Assembly: GCA_026393475.1 (NCBI GenBank)
Contig: JAPLAA010000104.1
Span: 218,418 to 282,417 of the forward strand
Source of the DNA: Actinomycetota bacterium
GTDB taxonomy: Bacteria > Actinomycetota > Acidimicrobiia > Acidimicrobiales > Ilumatobacteraceae
Direction: 5' to 3'
Length of the DNA: 64,000 bases
The notes beneath the pieces were generated by a model that saw nothing but the letters and a program-made list of their open reading frames with translations, had not been told where the DNA came from and searched no databases. Position 1 is the first letter of the stretch; each line of letters begins with the position of its first letter. Position numbers and translations under genes: made by a program. Positions 40,237-50,019 of this stretch are shown here, one piece after another.

Positions 40237-41454
40237 ATGCCTTGTGACTCGCCGGAGCCGTGGGGCTCCATCCACCAGCTGCCGCTGTCGAGCGACCAGC
40301 ACGAGTCTGGCCGCGCGCGCCGTGTCGGTCTCCTGAGCACCTATCCGCCGGCCCTGTGCGGCCTGGCGACGTTCACCAGCGCGCTCGAGCGTGAGCTCGT
40401 GCGCGGCGGCGACCTGGTCGAGGTCGTCGCCATCGACGACGGCAGCGAGCACGGACCGTCCCGACCTGGTGTCCACGTACTCACCAACGGTGTACCGGCG
40501 AGCATCGCGGCAGCGTGCGAGGTGCTGTCGAGTTGTGACGTCGCGATCATCCAGCACGAGTACGGCATCTACGGTGGCCCCGACGGCGACGAGGTGCTCG
40601 ACGTGCTCCGAGCGATCGAGGTGCCCACCGTCGTCGTGCTGCACACCGTGCCGGCCGAACCGACCGAACACCAGCGGATCGTGCTCGAGCGGGTCTGCGA
40701 GCTCGCGTCGCGGATCGTCGTGATGACGGTCTCCGCCGGCGAACGCCTGCTCAGCGGGTACGACGTCGACGAGTCGTCGATGCGGGTGATCCCGCACGGT
40801 GCCACCCCGCCCAAGCCGGCGCCGCACGGCAGCGCCGACCGCGTCACCGATCATCGACCCACGATGCTCACGTGGGGACTGCTCGGCCCCGGCAAGGGCA
40901 TCGAGCACGTGATCCGGGCGATGTCGTTGCTCACCAACCTCCGTCCGGCCGTGCAGTACACCGTGGCCGGGGCGACGCACCCCAAGGTGTTCGCACGCGA
41001 CGGCGACGACTACCGACGGTCGCTCATCCGCGAGACGTGGTCAGCGGGTGTCGCCGCGAGCGTCCACTTCGACGACACCTACCGCGACGTCCCCGATCTG
41101 ATGCGGCTGGTCGCGTCGTCCACCGTCGTCGTGCTGCCGTACGACTCGAAGGACCAGGCCACCTCCGGCGTGCTCGTCGACGCCATCGCCGCCGGCCGAC
41201 CCGTCATCGCGACGGCGTTCCCGCACGCGATCGAACTGCTCTCGGGTGGGGCCGGCATCGTCGTGCCGCACGCGAACCCGGTCGCGATGGCATCGGCCAT
41301 CCGGTCGGTGGTGAGCGATCCCGCCCACCTCGCGTCGCTGACCGCCAGGGCGAGGGCGCTGGCGCCGTCGCTCACCTGGCACGCGGTCGCGGCGAGGTAT
41401 CGCGACGTGTTCGACGAGTTGGTCCCGACCGGCGCGGGCGCGCACCGCTCGTGA
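40237..41454 (+). CDS. Glycosyltransferase (GT4-like)
   Basis: STYPPALCGLATFTSALERELV; LTWGLLGPGKGIEHVIRAMS; VVLPYDSKDQATSGVLVDAIAAGRPVIAT. Confidence 0.9.
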   Translation: MPCDSPEPWGSIHQLPLSSDQHESGRARRVGLLSTYPPALCGLATFTSALERELVRGGDLVEVVAIDDGSEHGPSRPGVHVLTNGVPASIAAACEVLSSCDVAIIQHEYGIYGGPDGDEVLDVLRAIEVPTVVVLHTVPAEPTEHQRIVLERVCELASRIVVMTVSAGERLLSGYDVDESSMRVIPHGATPPKPAPHGSADRVTDHRPTMLTWGLLGPGKGIEHVIRAMSLLTNLRPAVQYTVAGATHPKVFARDGDDYRRSLIRETWSAGVAASVHFDDTYRDVPDLMRLVASSTVVVLPYDSKDQATSGVLVDAIAAGRPVIATAFPHAIELLSGGAGIVVPHANPVAMASAIRSVVSDPAHLASLTARARALAPSLTWHAVAARYRDVFDELVPTGAGAHRS

Positions 41455-42479
41455 TCGCCCGCGTCCGCACGTTCGACCACCTCGACCAGCTCTCGGATCC
41501 GCAGGGTCTGTTCGAACACGCCGACGGCACGGTCCGCCGGCTCGAACACGGCTACTGCACCGACGACAACGCCCGCCTCCTGGTGGTGGCCTCCCGCGAG
41601 CCCGATGAGGGCGCCCCGGGTCGACTCGGCCGCCAGGCCCTGGCGTTCTGCCTGGCAGCGCAGGCGACGGACGGCCGCATCAGGAACCGGCTCGACCACG
41701 ACGGTCGATGGACCGACGAGCCGGGCACCGAGGACTGGTGGGGCCGTGCTCTGTGGGGCTTCGGCGCAGCCGCATCGCACCACGACGACCCGGAGGTCCG
41801 CGCCATCGCGCTGCGGGCGTTCGAGACGAGTGCCACGTGCCGTTCGCCGTGGCGGCGATCCATGGCGTTCGCCGCGCTCGGCGCGGCCGACGTGCTGTCG
41901 GTGCACCGGCACCACGCCGGCGCACATCGCCTGATGGTGGACGCCGTCGAGCGGATCGGCCTCCCCGATCCGACCGACGCGACCGATGCGACGACGTGGG
42001 CGTGGCCCGAACCGCGCCTCGCCTATGCGAATGCCGCGCTGCCCGAGGCGTTGATCGCCGCCGGTGCCGCGCTCGGCGACCCCCGTGTGCTCGATGCAGG
42101 TCTGGCGATGCTCACCTGGCTCGTCGATCTGCAGACCCGTGACGGTCACCTGTCGGTGGTGGGCGTCGGTGGCCGCGGGCCGACCGACACCTCGCCACAG
42201 TTCGACCAGCAGCCGATCGAGGTGGCGGCGATCGCCGACGCGTGCTGGCGAGCGTTCACCCTCACCGGCGACCCCGACTGGTCGGCTCGTGTGGTGCTCG
42301 CGCTCGACTGGTTCGAGGGCCGCAACGACAGCGCCGCCGTGATGTGGGACAGCCACTCGGGCGGCGGGTACGACGGCCTGCGCGCCGACGGCCCCAACAC
42401 GAACGAGGGCGCCGAGTCGACGCTCGCGTTCGTGTCGACCGTGCAACGGGCCCGTGCCGCTCGGATGGTGGCGGCATGA
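41451..42479 (+). CDS. Glycosidase-related alpha-toroid protein associated with GT4/GH130
   Basis: GTGA overlap with GT4 stop; HGYCTDDNARLLVVASRE; GRALWGFGAAA; AYANAALPEALIAAGAAL; all-helical hydrophobic repeats. Confidence 0.72.
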   Translation: MIARVRTFDHLDQLSDPQGLFEHADGTVRRLEHGYCTDDNARLLVVASREPDEGAPGRLGRQALAFCLAAQATDGRIRNRLDHDGRWTDEPGTEDWWGRALWGFGAAASHHDDPEVRAIALRAFETSATCRSPWRRSMAFAALGAADVLSVHRHHAGAHRLMVDAVERIGLPDPTDATDATTWAWPEPRLAYANAALPEALIAAGAALGDPRVLDAGLAMLTWLVDLQTRDGHLSVVGVGGRGPTDTSPQFDQQPIEVAAIADACWRAFTLTGDPDWSARVVLALDWFEGRNDSAAVMWDSHSGGGYDGLRADGPNTNEGAESTLAFVSTVQRARAARMVAA

Positions 42480-43948
42480 GCGGGCACACATCGGTCGATC
42501 TCCGGCTCACCGACATCGCCCTGGTCAACGACCCGTCTCGCGTGGTGCTCCGCTTCTTCGTGCCCGGCCGCGAAGACGTCGGACCCGGCGATTCCCGCGC
42601 CGGCTCGGTGATCGACCGCGTCCTGGCGCTCGACGAGTCCGAGGTGGCGGCGGAGCTCGCCGACGTGATGGCCCGTTTCGACCATCGACACCGTCACCTG
42701 CTGGCCTCGTTCGAGCTGCACGCCGCCGGCATCGATCAACGGCTCGACGACGCGAGTGCGTTGAGCACCGCTCGTCGACGCCTGCTGGGGGCGGTGTTCT
42801 CCCACGAGTACGCGATCGAGGGCGCTGCGCTGTGCAACCCGTCGATCGTCGCCCACCCGCAGCAACCGACCGACGGCACCACGTCGTTCGTGTTGAGCAC
42901 CCGGTGCATCGGCGAGGGGCACCGTTCCTCGATCGGCTTCCGCACCGGCTCGGTCTCCGCCGATGGTGACGTGCAGCTCGACCGACCGGGTGGATTCGCC
43001 CAGATCGGCACGCTCGGGTCGGGCACACACCACAAGGCGGTGCTGCACCGCAAGCTCGCCGAACTCCACGACGACCACGAGAACGCGGCGTTCGTCCTCG
43101 ATCCCCTCCCCGACCGCTTCGGTGACGTCCAGCTCAGCGAGCGGCTCACGGTGCTCACCAACGATGCCGCGACGCGGCGTCACGCCACGGAGACCGTCGC
43201 CCACCTGCAGGTGCTCGGCTGCAGCTCGTACATCGCCACGTTCCCGGCGGACACCGACCTCGCCGAGCGGGTGCTGTGGCCGACGTCCCCGATCGAGCTC
43301 CACGGCATGGAGGACGCCCGCTTCGTCGAGATCGTCGACGGCAGCGCTCCCCGCTACTGCGCCACCTACACGGCCTTCGACGGCACGAACATCGGCCAGA
43401 ACCTGCTGACCACCGAGGACTTCCGCTCGTTCGAGGTGACGCCCATGGCCGGCATCGCCGCCCGCGGCAAGGGGCTCGCCCTCTTCCCCCGGCAGATCGG
43501 TGGACGGTTCGTCGCGCTGTCGAGGGCCGATCGCGAGACGAACTCGGTCGCCTGGTCCGACGACCTCCTGTGCTGGGACAGCTCGACGGTGATCCAGACC
43601 TCCGAGCAGCCGTGGGAGCTCGTGCAGCTCGGCAACTGCGGCTCGCCGATCGAGACCGAGGAGGGGTGGTTGGTGCTCACGCACGGGGTCGGTGCGGTGC
43701 GCACCTACTCGATCGGGGCACTGCTGCTCGATCTCGACGACCCGTCCCGTGTGATCGCTGCCGGAAGCCAACCGATCCTGCGTCCGATGCCGGACGGCCG
43801 GGACGGATACGTGCCCAACGTGGTCTACACGTGCGGTGCGCTGGCGATCGGCGACCGGCTCGTGCTCCCCTACGGGATCGGCGACCAGCGCATCGCGGTG
43901 GCCACGCTGTCGATCCGCGATCTCATCGGCTCGATGAACCGACGCTGA
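42476..43948 (+). CDS. Glycoside hydrolase family 130-like glycoside phosphorylase
   Basis: ATGA overlap; YAIEGAALCNPSIVAHP; ELHGMEDARFVEI; CATYTAFDGTNIGQNLL; GNCGSPIETEEGWLVLTHGVGAVRTYSIGALLLDLDDPSRVI. Confidence 0.88.
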   Translation: MSGHTSVDLRLTDIALVNDPSRVVLRFFVPGREDVGPGDSRAGSVIDRVLALDESEVAAELADVMARFDHRHRHLLASFELHAAGIDQRLDDASALSTARRRLLGAVFSHEYAIEGAALCNPSIVAHPQQPTDGTTSFVLSTRCIGEGHRSSIGFRTGSVSADGDVQLDRPGGFAQIGTLGSGTHHKAVLHRKLAELHDDHENAAFVLDPLPDRFGDVQLSERLTVLTNDAATRRHATETVAHLQVLGCSSYIATFPADTDLAERVLWPTSPIELHGMEDARFVEIVDGSAPRYCATYTAFDGTNIGQNLLTTEDFRSFEVTPMAGIAARGKGLALFPRQIGGRFVALSRADRETNSVAWSDDLLCWDSSTVIQTSEQPWELVQLGNCGSPIETEEGWLVLTHGVGAVRTYSIGALLLDLDDPSRVIAAGSQPILRPMPDGRDGYVPNVVYTCGALAIGDRLVLPYGIGDQRIAVATLSIRDLIGSMNRR

Positions 43949-44010
43949 AGCCGTTCTGAGAGACTGGAGGCCGTGACGGCTGGGGGGTCGTCCGACCGAA
44001 GGGGGTTCTC

Positions 44011-46659
44011 ATGGCCGAGCAGGCTCGATCGACCGATCCGGCAGATGGTGCGGCTGCACCGACCGGCGAGGTGGACGTCGTCATCGTCGGGGCCGGCTTC
44101 TCGGGGCTCTACCTGCTGAAGCGCATGCGCGACCTCGGCATGTCCACCCGGGTGCTCGAGGCGGGCGACGACGTCGGCGGCACCTGGTACTGGAACCGGT
44201 ACCCGGGTGCCCGCTGCGACATCCCCACCACCGACTACACGCTCAGCTTCGACCCTGCGCTCGAGACCGAGTGGACGTGGTCGGAGAAGTACGCGACCCA
44301 GCCCGAGATCCTCCGTTACGCCCAGTTCATCGCGACGAAGTACGACCTGTACTCGGGCATCGACTTCGTCACCCGGGTCGAGCAGGCCACGTGGGACGCC
44401 GACGCCAAGCGGTGGCACGTTCGCACCGACCGCGGCGAGACGATCGCCTGCCGCTACTACGTGATGGCGACCGGCTGTCTCTCGCTGCCCAAGATCCCCG
44501 ACATCGAGGGCCACGACCGCTTCCGCGGCGAGGTGTACTTCACGAGCCGCTGGCCGCACGAGGGCGTCGACTTCACCGGCAAGCGCGTCGCGGTGATCGG
44601 CACCGGCTCGTCGGCGATCCAGTCGATCCCCCTGATGGCCGCCCAGGCCGATGCGATGACGGTGTTCCAGCGCACGCCGAACTTCTCGATCCCTGCGTAC
44701 AACGGACCCGCGAACGAGGAGCGCCTGGCCAAAATCGCCGCCGACGCGGCGGCGTACCGTTCCGAGGCCAAGCTCTCCGGCGGCGGCGTTCCGGGCGAAC
44801 CGACGCTGCTGTCGGCACGGGCCCTCACCGACGAGGAACGGCGCGCCCGCTTCGAGGAGGTGTGGGCGGTCGGCGGCCTCGAGATGCTCGGCGTGTTCAA
44901 CGACATCATGGTGAACGAGGAGGCCAACGCCCTCCTCTGCGAGCTCATCCGCGAGAAGATCCGCTCGATCGTGCACGACCCGGTGACCGCCGAGGCGCTC
45001 TGCCCGAAGGACCATCCCTTCGGCACCAAGCGGCCGTGCGTCGACACGAACTACTACTCGACGTTCAACCTGCCCCACGTGCGCCTGGTCGACCTGCGCT
45101 CCGACCCGATCACCACGATCACCGACACCGGCATCGAGACCGCCGGCGAGTCGTTCGAATTCGATGCGATCGTGTTCGCCACCGGCTTCGACGCCATGAC
45201 CGGCGCGCTCGTCGGCGTCGACATCGTCGGCCGCGACGGACGCACGCTGAAGGACCAGTGGGCACACGGCCCCGCCACCTACCTCGGCCTCACCTCGGTC
45301 GGCTTCCCCAACCTGTTCATGATCACCGGGCCGGGAAGCCCGTCGGTGCTGTCGAACATGGCCGTGTCGATCGAACAGCACGTCGACTGGGTCACCGGCG
45401 CCATCGCACACCTGCGCGACGTCTCGGTGGCGGGCGGTGCCGACGCCGCTGAAGGCTGGGCCACGATCGAGCCGACCGAGACCGCGCAGGAGACGTGGGG
45501 CGTCCACGTCAACGACTGCGCCAACATCACCCTCTACCCGATCGCGAACTCGTGGTACATGGGCGCCAACGTGCCCGGCAAGCCGCGGATGTTCCTCCCG
45601 TACGTCGGCGGGGTCGGCCCGTACCGCCTCATCTGCGACGAGGTCGTCGACAAGGGTTGGCTCGGCTTCCGCATCGACGGTCCCGGCGGCACCCAGTGCA
45701 ACGACGGCAAGATCCGCGAGCTCATGCCCGACGTGGGCATGGTGCTCACGATGATGGCCACCCTCGAACTGCCGCCCATCGAGTCGATGTCGGCCGAGCA
45801 GGCCCGCGAGTTCATGGCCGCGTCGTCGGCGATGCGACCGGCGGGACCCGCCGTCGGCGAGATCGTCGACGGCACCTTCCCGGCCGCCGACGGCAGCCCG
45901 CTCACCTACCGCCTCTACCGGCCGGCGACCGAGGGCCCGCACCCGGTGGTCGTCTACTTCCACGGTGGCGGCTGGGTGCTCGGCGACCACGAGAGCGATG
46001 ATCCGTTCTGCCGCGACCTGTGCGTCCGTTCGAACGCGTTGATCGTCTCCTGCAACCACCGTCACGGCCCCGAGGCCCGGTTCCCAGCAGCGGTGCACGA
46101 CGGCATGGCCGCGCTCGGTTGGGTCGCCGAGCACGCCGAGGAGCTCGGTGGCATCCCGAGTCGCCTCGCGGTGGCGGGCTGGAGCGCCGGGGCGAACATC
46201 GCCGCCGTCGCGGCACAGCTCGCCCGTGACGCCGGCGGTCCCGCACTGGTGGGGCAACTGCTGCTCACGCCGGTCACCGATCTGCGCATGGGCACCCAGT
46301 CGTACGTCGACAACGGCGACGGCTACGTGCTCACCGCGGCGCTCATGCGCTGGTTCGCCGACCACTACATCGACGTGGCCGACCGCACCGATCCGCTCGC
46401 GTCGCCGTTGCTGGCCGACGACCTGTCCGGCCTGCCGCCGGCCACGATCATCACGTGCCAGTTCGACCCGCTCCGCGACGAGGGCACCGCGTACGCACGG
46501 GCGCTCGCCGAGGCCGGCAACGAGGTGCGCCACATCAGCGCCCGCGGCCACACGCACACGTCGCTGACGATGGTCGACATGATCATCTCCGGTGCGCCCT
46601 ACCGCGAGCAGATGGGCGAGGCGCTGCGCGGCTTCTTCGACGCGATGGTCAGCCGCTGA
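44011..46659 (+). CDS. Fusion: Baeyer-Villiger monooxygenase plus C-terminal alpha/beta hydrolase (esterase)
   Basis: [58 protein letters not shown]; hydrolase: [36 protein letters not shown], one uninterrupted 882-aa ORF. Confidence 0.94.
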   Translation: MAEQARSTDPADGAAAPTGEVDVVIVGAGFSGLYLLKRMRDLGMSTRVLEAGDDVGGTWYWNRYPGARCDIPTTDYTLSFDPALETEWTWSEKYATQPEILRYAQFIATKYDLYSGIDFVTRVEQATWDADAKRWHVRTDRGETIACRYYVMATGCLSLPKIPDIEGHDRFRGEVYFTSRWPHEGVDFTGKRVAVIGTGSSAIQSIPLMAAQADAMTVFQRTPNFSIPAYNGPANEERLAKIAADAAAYRSEAKLSGGGVPGEPTLLSARALTDEERRARFEEVWAVGGLEMLGVFNDIMVNEEANALLCELIREKIRSIVHDPVTAEALCPKDHPFGTKRPCVDTNYYSTFNLPHVRLVDLRSDPITTITDTGIETAGESFEFDAIVFATGFDAMTGALVGVDIVGRDGRTLKDQWAHGPATYLGLTSVGFPNLFMITGPGSPSVLSNMAVSIEQHVDWVTGAIAHLRDVSVAGGADAAEGWATIEPTETAQETWGVHVNDCANITLYPIANSWYMGANVPGKPRMFLPYVGGVGPYRLICDEVVDKGWLGFRIDGPGGTQCNDGKIRELMPDVGMVLTMMATLELPPIESMSAEQAREFMAASSAMRPAGPAVGEIVDGTFPAADGSPLTYRLYRPATEGPHPVVVYFHGGGWVLGDHESDDPFCRDLCVRSNALIVSCNHRHGPEARFPAAVHDGMAALGWVAEHAEELGGIPSRLAVAGWSAGANIAAVAAQLARDAGGPALVGQLLLTPVTDLRMGTQSYVDNGDGYVLTAALMRWFADHYIDVADRTDPLASPLLADDLSGLPPATIITCQFDPLRDEGTAYARALAEAGNEVRHISARGHTHTSLTMVDMIISGAPYREQMGEALRGFFDAMVSR

Positions 46660-47515
46660 CTGGCTCGCGGGTCGGGTCGAAGAACGGTCGGTCGCCGGCC
46701 ACCGTCACGCGCTCCATCACCCGCACGGCCGGGAAGTAGTCGCTGGCCGCGTAGTGCTGGCATGCCCGGTTGTCCCAGAACGCGATCGAGTTCGGCTGCC
46801 ACCGGAACCGGCACTGGTACTCGGGCAGCGTCGCCTGCGAGTAGAGGTGGGCGAGCAGCCAGTCGCTCTCCTTCGGCGACAGCCCGTCGATGTGCGTGGT
46901 GAACCCGGTGTTCACGTAGAGCGTGCGCCGGCCCGTCTCCGGATGGGTGCGCACCACCGGGTGGTGCTGCGGCGGGTACTGCTCGTGCAGCTCCTCTGCG
47001 GTCTTGCCGAGCCGCTTGGCGAAGACGCGGGCGATGTCGTGGGTCGCGGTGAGCGTGCACACCCAGTCCTTCATCGCGGGCGACAGACTCTCGTACGCGA
47101 GCTCCATGTCGGCGAACAGCGTGTCGCCGCCCACGTCGGGCAGCTCGATGGCACGCAGGACCGAGCCGAGCGACGGGGCTTCCCGCCAGGTGACGTCGGA
47201 GTGCCAGTTGTTCTCCCGGCCGCGCGAGTTCGGTCCGTGCGAGATGCGGAGCACCTCGGGGTGCGCTTGGCCGGCCGGCGTCGCCGGATGGATCTCGAGC
47301 TCGCCGAAACGGCGGGCGAACGCGATGTGCTGCTCGGCGGTGATGTCCTGATCGCGGAAGAAGATCACCTTCCACCGCAGCAGCGCGGCCCGGATCTCGG
47401 CGATGGTGTCGTCGCCGAGCCCGTCGCGCAGATCGACGCCCTCGATCTCGGCGCCGATGGTGGGTGACAGGGGCCGCTCCACGATGGTCCGTGGCGCCGT
47501 GCTGATCGTCGTCAT
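46649..47515 (-). CDS. TauD/TfdA family Fe(II)/2-oxoglutarate dioxygenase
   Basis: [47 protein letters not shown] HxD motif; [17 protein letters not shown]. Confidence 0.95.
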   Translation of the reverse strand: MTTISTAPRTIVERPLSPTIGAEIEGVDLRDGLGDDTIAEIRAALLRWKVIFFRDQDITAEQHIAFARRFGELEIHPATPAGQAHPEVLRISHGPNSRGRENNWHSDVTWREAPSLGSVLRAIELPDVGGDTLFADMELAYESLSPAMKDWVCTLTATHDIARVFAKRLGKTAEELHEQYPPQHHPVVRTHPETGRRTLYVNTGFTTHIDGLSPKESDWLLAHLYSQATLPEYQCRFRWQPNSIAFWDNRACQHYAASDYFPAVRVMERVTVAGDRPFFDPTREPVSG

Positions 47516-47522
47516 GGCCGAA

Positions 47523-47536
47523 CGGTAGCGCTACCG
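47523..47536. promoter_or_regulatory. 14-bp perfect palindrome CGGTAGCGCTACCG just upstream of the TauD start
   Basis: Perfect dyad in the 35-bp gap between the TetR stop and the TauD start codon; candidate operator. Confidence 0.5.
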
Positions 47537-47550
47537 GCCAGGTGGGATGT

Positions 47551-48174
47551 TCAGTACTGCTCGAGCTGACGCAGGTAGGCGCCGATCATCAGCTCCAGCT
47601 CACGCCGCATCGCTGCCGCCCGCCGCGGATGCTCACCCGCGTGGTCGAGCATCGTCCGGACCGTCTCGTTCACGGTGCGCCCGACGAGCGTCGCTCGTCG
47701 CGGGGGGACGTTCGGGTACCGGCTCCGGATCATCTTGCCGAGGAGAACGGCGAGCTGATCGTTGACCGCTTCCTCGGCCGCGATGAGTTCCGGCACCGCA
47801 CGGCACGCGCGTCGCAGCGCGAGGGTCGCCGGTTGGCGGCGGCGGAAGTTCGCCAGTGCGGCCAGCACGTCGTGCACCCACTGTTCGAGATCGGTCACCT
47901 CGGAGAACTCCCCGACATGGGCCCGGACGTACTCGGTGCGCACCGCCTGGTCACGTTCGGACAGCACCCGGAGCAGATCGTTCTTGTCCCGGAAGTGGTG
48001 GTACAAGGTGCCGACCGTGAGCCCGGCCGCCTCGGCGACCGCGTTGGTGTTGAACCCCTGCAAACCCTTGTCCACCAGCACCTGCGTGGCGGCGTCGAGG
48101 ATCCGATCCGATGTCACGACCGAGCGCGCCTGTGACGGCCCTGCCCGACGAGTCGACGACTCGCGCTCTCCCAT
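47551..48174 (-). CDS. TetR family transcriptional regulator
   Basis: RILDAATQVLVDKGLQGFNTNAVAEAAGLTVGTLYHHFRDKNDLLRVL HTH. Confidence 0.95.
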   Translation of the reverse strand: MGERESSTRRAGPSQARSVVTSDRILDAATQVLVDKGLQGFNTNAVAEAAGLTVGTLYHHFRDKNDLLRVLSERDQAVRTEYVRAHVGEFSEVTDLEQWVHDVLAALANFRRRQPATLALRRACRAVPELIAAEEAVNDQLAVLLGKMIRSRYPNVPPRRATLVGRTVNETVRTMLDHAGEHPRRAAAMRRELELMIGAYLRQLEQY

Positions 48175-48257
48175 GGCCGAGCAGCATGGCAGATCACGCC
48201 GTGCGATGCCCTGCTCCGGGGCGGTACCCGCGCCGGCGTCGGAGTACCTTCGTCGAC

Positions 48258-49457
48258 ATGAGCGTCGCCGTGAAGGAAGCACAGGAATTCCTGGCCGATC
48301 ACTGGTCGCCGGGCGTGAACCGGCGCGAGTGGATGGAGCGCGTGATCGACGAGGGGTGGGCCGCACTGCGGTGGCCGACCGAGTGGTACGGCCGCGGACT
48401 CGACGACGACGAGGCCAAGGAGGTCGAGGCCGTCTTCGCCGCTGCCGGCGCCCCGGGTCCGGGACAGGACATCTACAACCTCTGGGCCGGCACGATGATC
48501 GCCGCCGGCACCGACGAGTTGAAGCGCCAGTTCCTCCGTCCGCTGCTCCTCGACCAGGTGGCGATGTGCCTGCTGTACAGCGAGCCCGGTGCCGGCTCCG
48601 ATCTCGCCGGCATCCGCACCACGGCCGTACGTGACGGCGACGAGTGGGTGGTCAACGGACAGAAGGTGTGGACCTCCGGCGCGCGCGACGCCGACTACGG
48701 GATGCTCATCGCCCGCACCGACTGGGACCAGCCCAAGCACCGCGGCATCAGCTTCTTCTGGTTCCCGATGAAGCAGGCCGGGGTCGAGGTGCGCCCGCTG
48801 CGCCAGATGACCGGTGACGCCCGGTTCAACGAGGTGTTCATCACCGACGGCCGGGTGCCCGAGGCCAACCGGCTCGGCGACCTCAACAAGGGATGGTGGG
48901 TGCTCCAGACCGCGCTCGCCTACGAGCGGGCCGTCATGGGCGTGTCGCGTCGCGGGCCCGGCAGCGGCGGCGAGGGTGCCACGGCGAAGTCGCACGGCCG
49001 CATCCCCACGCCCGACCTGTCGCTGGTGGAGCTGGCCCGCAGCATGGGCCGCGCCGACGACCACACCGTCCGCCAGGCGCTGATGAAGCTGCACATCCGG
49101 CGCACGGTGAACGACTGGAACGCGGAACGGTCGAAGGCCGTCATGAAGGCCGGCGGCTCGTCGCCGCTCGCGTCGCTCGGCAAGCTGTCGCTGGCGCAGA
49201 TCCTGCACTTCGCGGGCCGCGTGGAGGCGACCATCCTCGGCATGGACGCGACGCTCGACGGCGACGAGTTCCCACGGTCGCGTGACGCCAACTACTCGCA
49301 GCAGAACGCGTACTTCTTCTCGATCGGCGGCGGCACCGACCAGATCCAGCGCAACATCATCGGCGAGCGACTGTTGGGTCTGCCGAAGGAGCCCGAGGTC
49401 GACCGCGACATGCCGTTCCGGCAGGTGCCGGTCAGCGGTCGCCCGTCGGCCGGCTGA
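48258..49457 (+). CDS. Acyl-CoA dehydrogenase family protein
   Basis: CLLYSEPGAGSDLAGIRTTAVRDGDEWVVNGQKVWTSGARDADYGMLIARTD; C-term GGGTDQIQRNIIGERLLGLPKEP. Confidence 0.95.
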   Translation: MSVAVKEAQEFLADHWSPGVNRREWMERVIDEGWAALRWPTEWYGRGLDDDEAKEVEAVFAAAGAPGPGQDIYNLWAGTMIAAGTDELKRQFLRPLLLDQVAMCLLYSEPGAGSDLAGIRTTAVRDGDEWVVNGQKVWTSGARDADYGMLIARTDWDQPKHRGISFFWFPMKQAGVEVRPLRQMTGDARFNEVFITDGRVPEANRLGDLNKGWWVLQTALAYERAVMGVSRRGPGSGGEGATAKSHGRIPTPDLSLVELARSMGRADDHTVRQALMKLHIRRTVNDWNAERSKAVMKAGGSSPLASLGKLSLAQILHFAGRVEATILGMDATLDGDEFPRSRDANYSQQNAYFFSIGGGTDQIQRNIIGERLLGLPKEPEVDRDMPFRQVPVSGRPSAG

Positions 49458-49971
49458 GCAGCGCGTCGAGGAAGCGCAGCGCGGCATTCGCCGACTCGCG
49501 CCGCCACAGCGCCACCACGTCGGCCGGATCCGCACCGGAGCGTGACGCGGCGATCACCGAGATCTGTTCGCGCTGTCGGACGAGGAGTTCGTGCGTGTCG
49601 ACCGAGTTCAGCTCGGCGAGCACGAGCTTCAGCAGCAGCTCGCTGCGCACGTCCCTGAGGTGCTGGGTGGGCGTCGTCAACCAGCGACGCAGCTGGGCGC
49701 GGCCGCTCCTGGTGGGCGCGAGCAGGGTCCGGTTGCCGCCGGCCGTGCCGGGTTCCTCCCCCACCGCGGCGAGATAGCCACGGGTGACGAGCTGGTCGAT
49801 CGCCCGGTACGTGAGCGCCCGCGACAACGACCACACCCGGCCGACGTCGCCCTCGGGAGCGAGCCGCTTGGCGACGGCGAACCCGTGTGCCGGGGCGACG
49901 GCGAGGATGCCGAGACATGCCCACTCCCCCAGCAGCAGCTCGTCGTCGGAAGTCCTCGCCATGTGCGACAT
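49432..49971 (-). CDS. PadR-like winged-helix transcriptional regulator
   Basis: LLLGEWACLGILAVAPAHGFAVAKRLAPEGDVGRVWSLSRALTYRAIDQLVTRGYL. Confidence 0.8.
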   Translation of the reverse strand: MSHMARTSDDELLLGEWACLGILAVAPAHGFAVAKRLAPEGDVGRVWSLSRALTYRAIDQLVTRGYLAAVGEEPGTAGGNRTLLAPTRSGRAQLRRWLTTPTQHLRDVRSELLLKLVLAELNSVDTHELLVRQREQISVIAASRSGADPADVVALWRRESANAALRFLDALLSRPTGDR

Positions 49972-50019
49972 GGTGGCACGCGATGCGCTGCGCGAACCGC
50001 GCCGCGCGACCCGCCGGGC

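Noticed and set aside
43870-46557. 895-aa antisense ORF over the BVMO-hydrolase fusion
   Set aside because: Compositional artefact; no domains, strong CDS on + strand.
49977-50019. Riboswitch or attenuator near modC
   Set aside because: Region is downstream of the modABC operon and shows no convincing conserved aptamer pattern.
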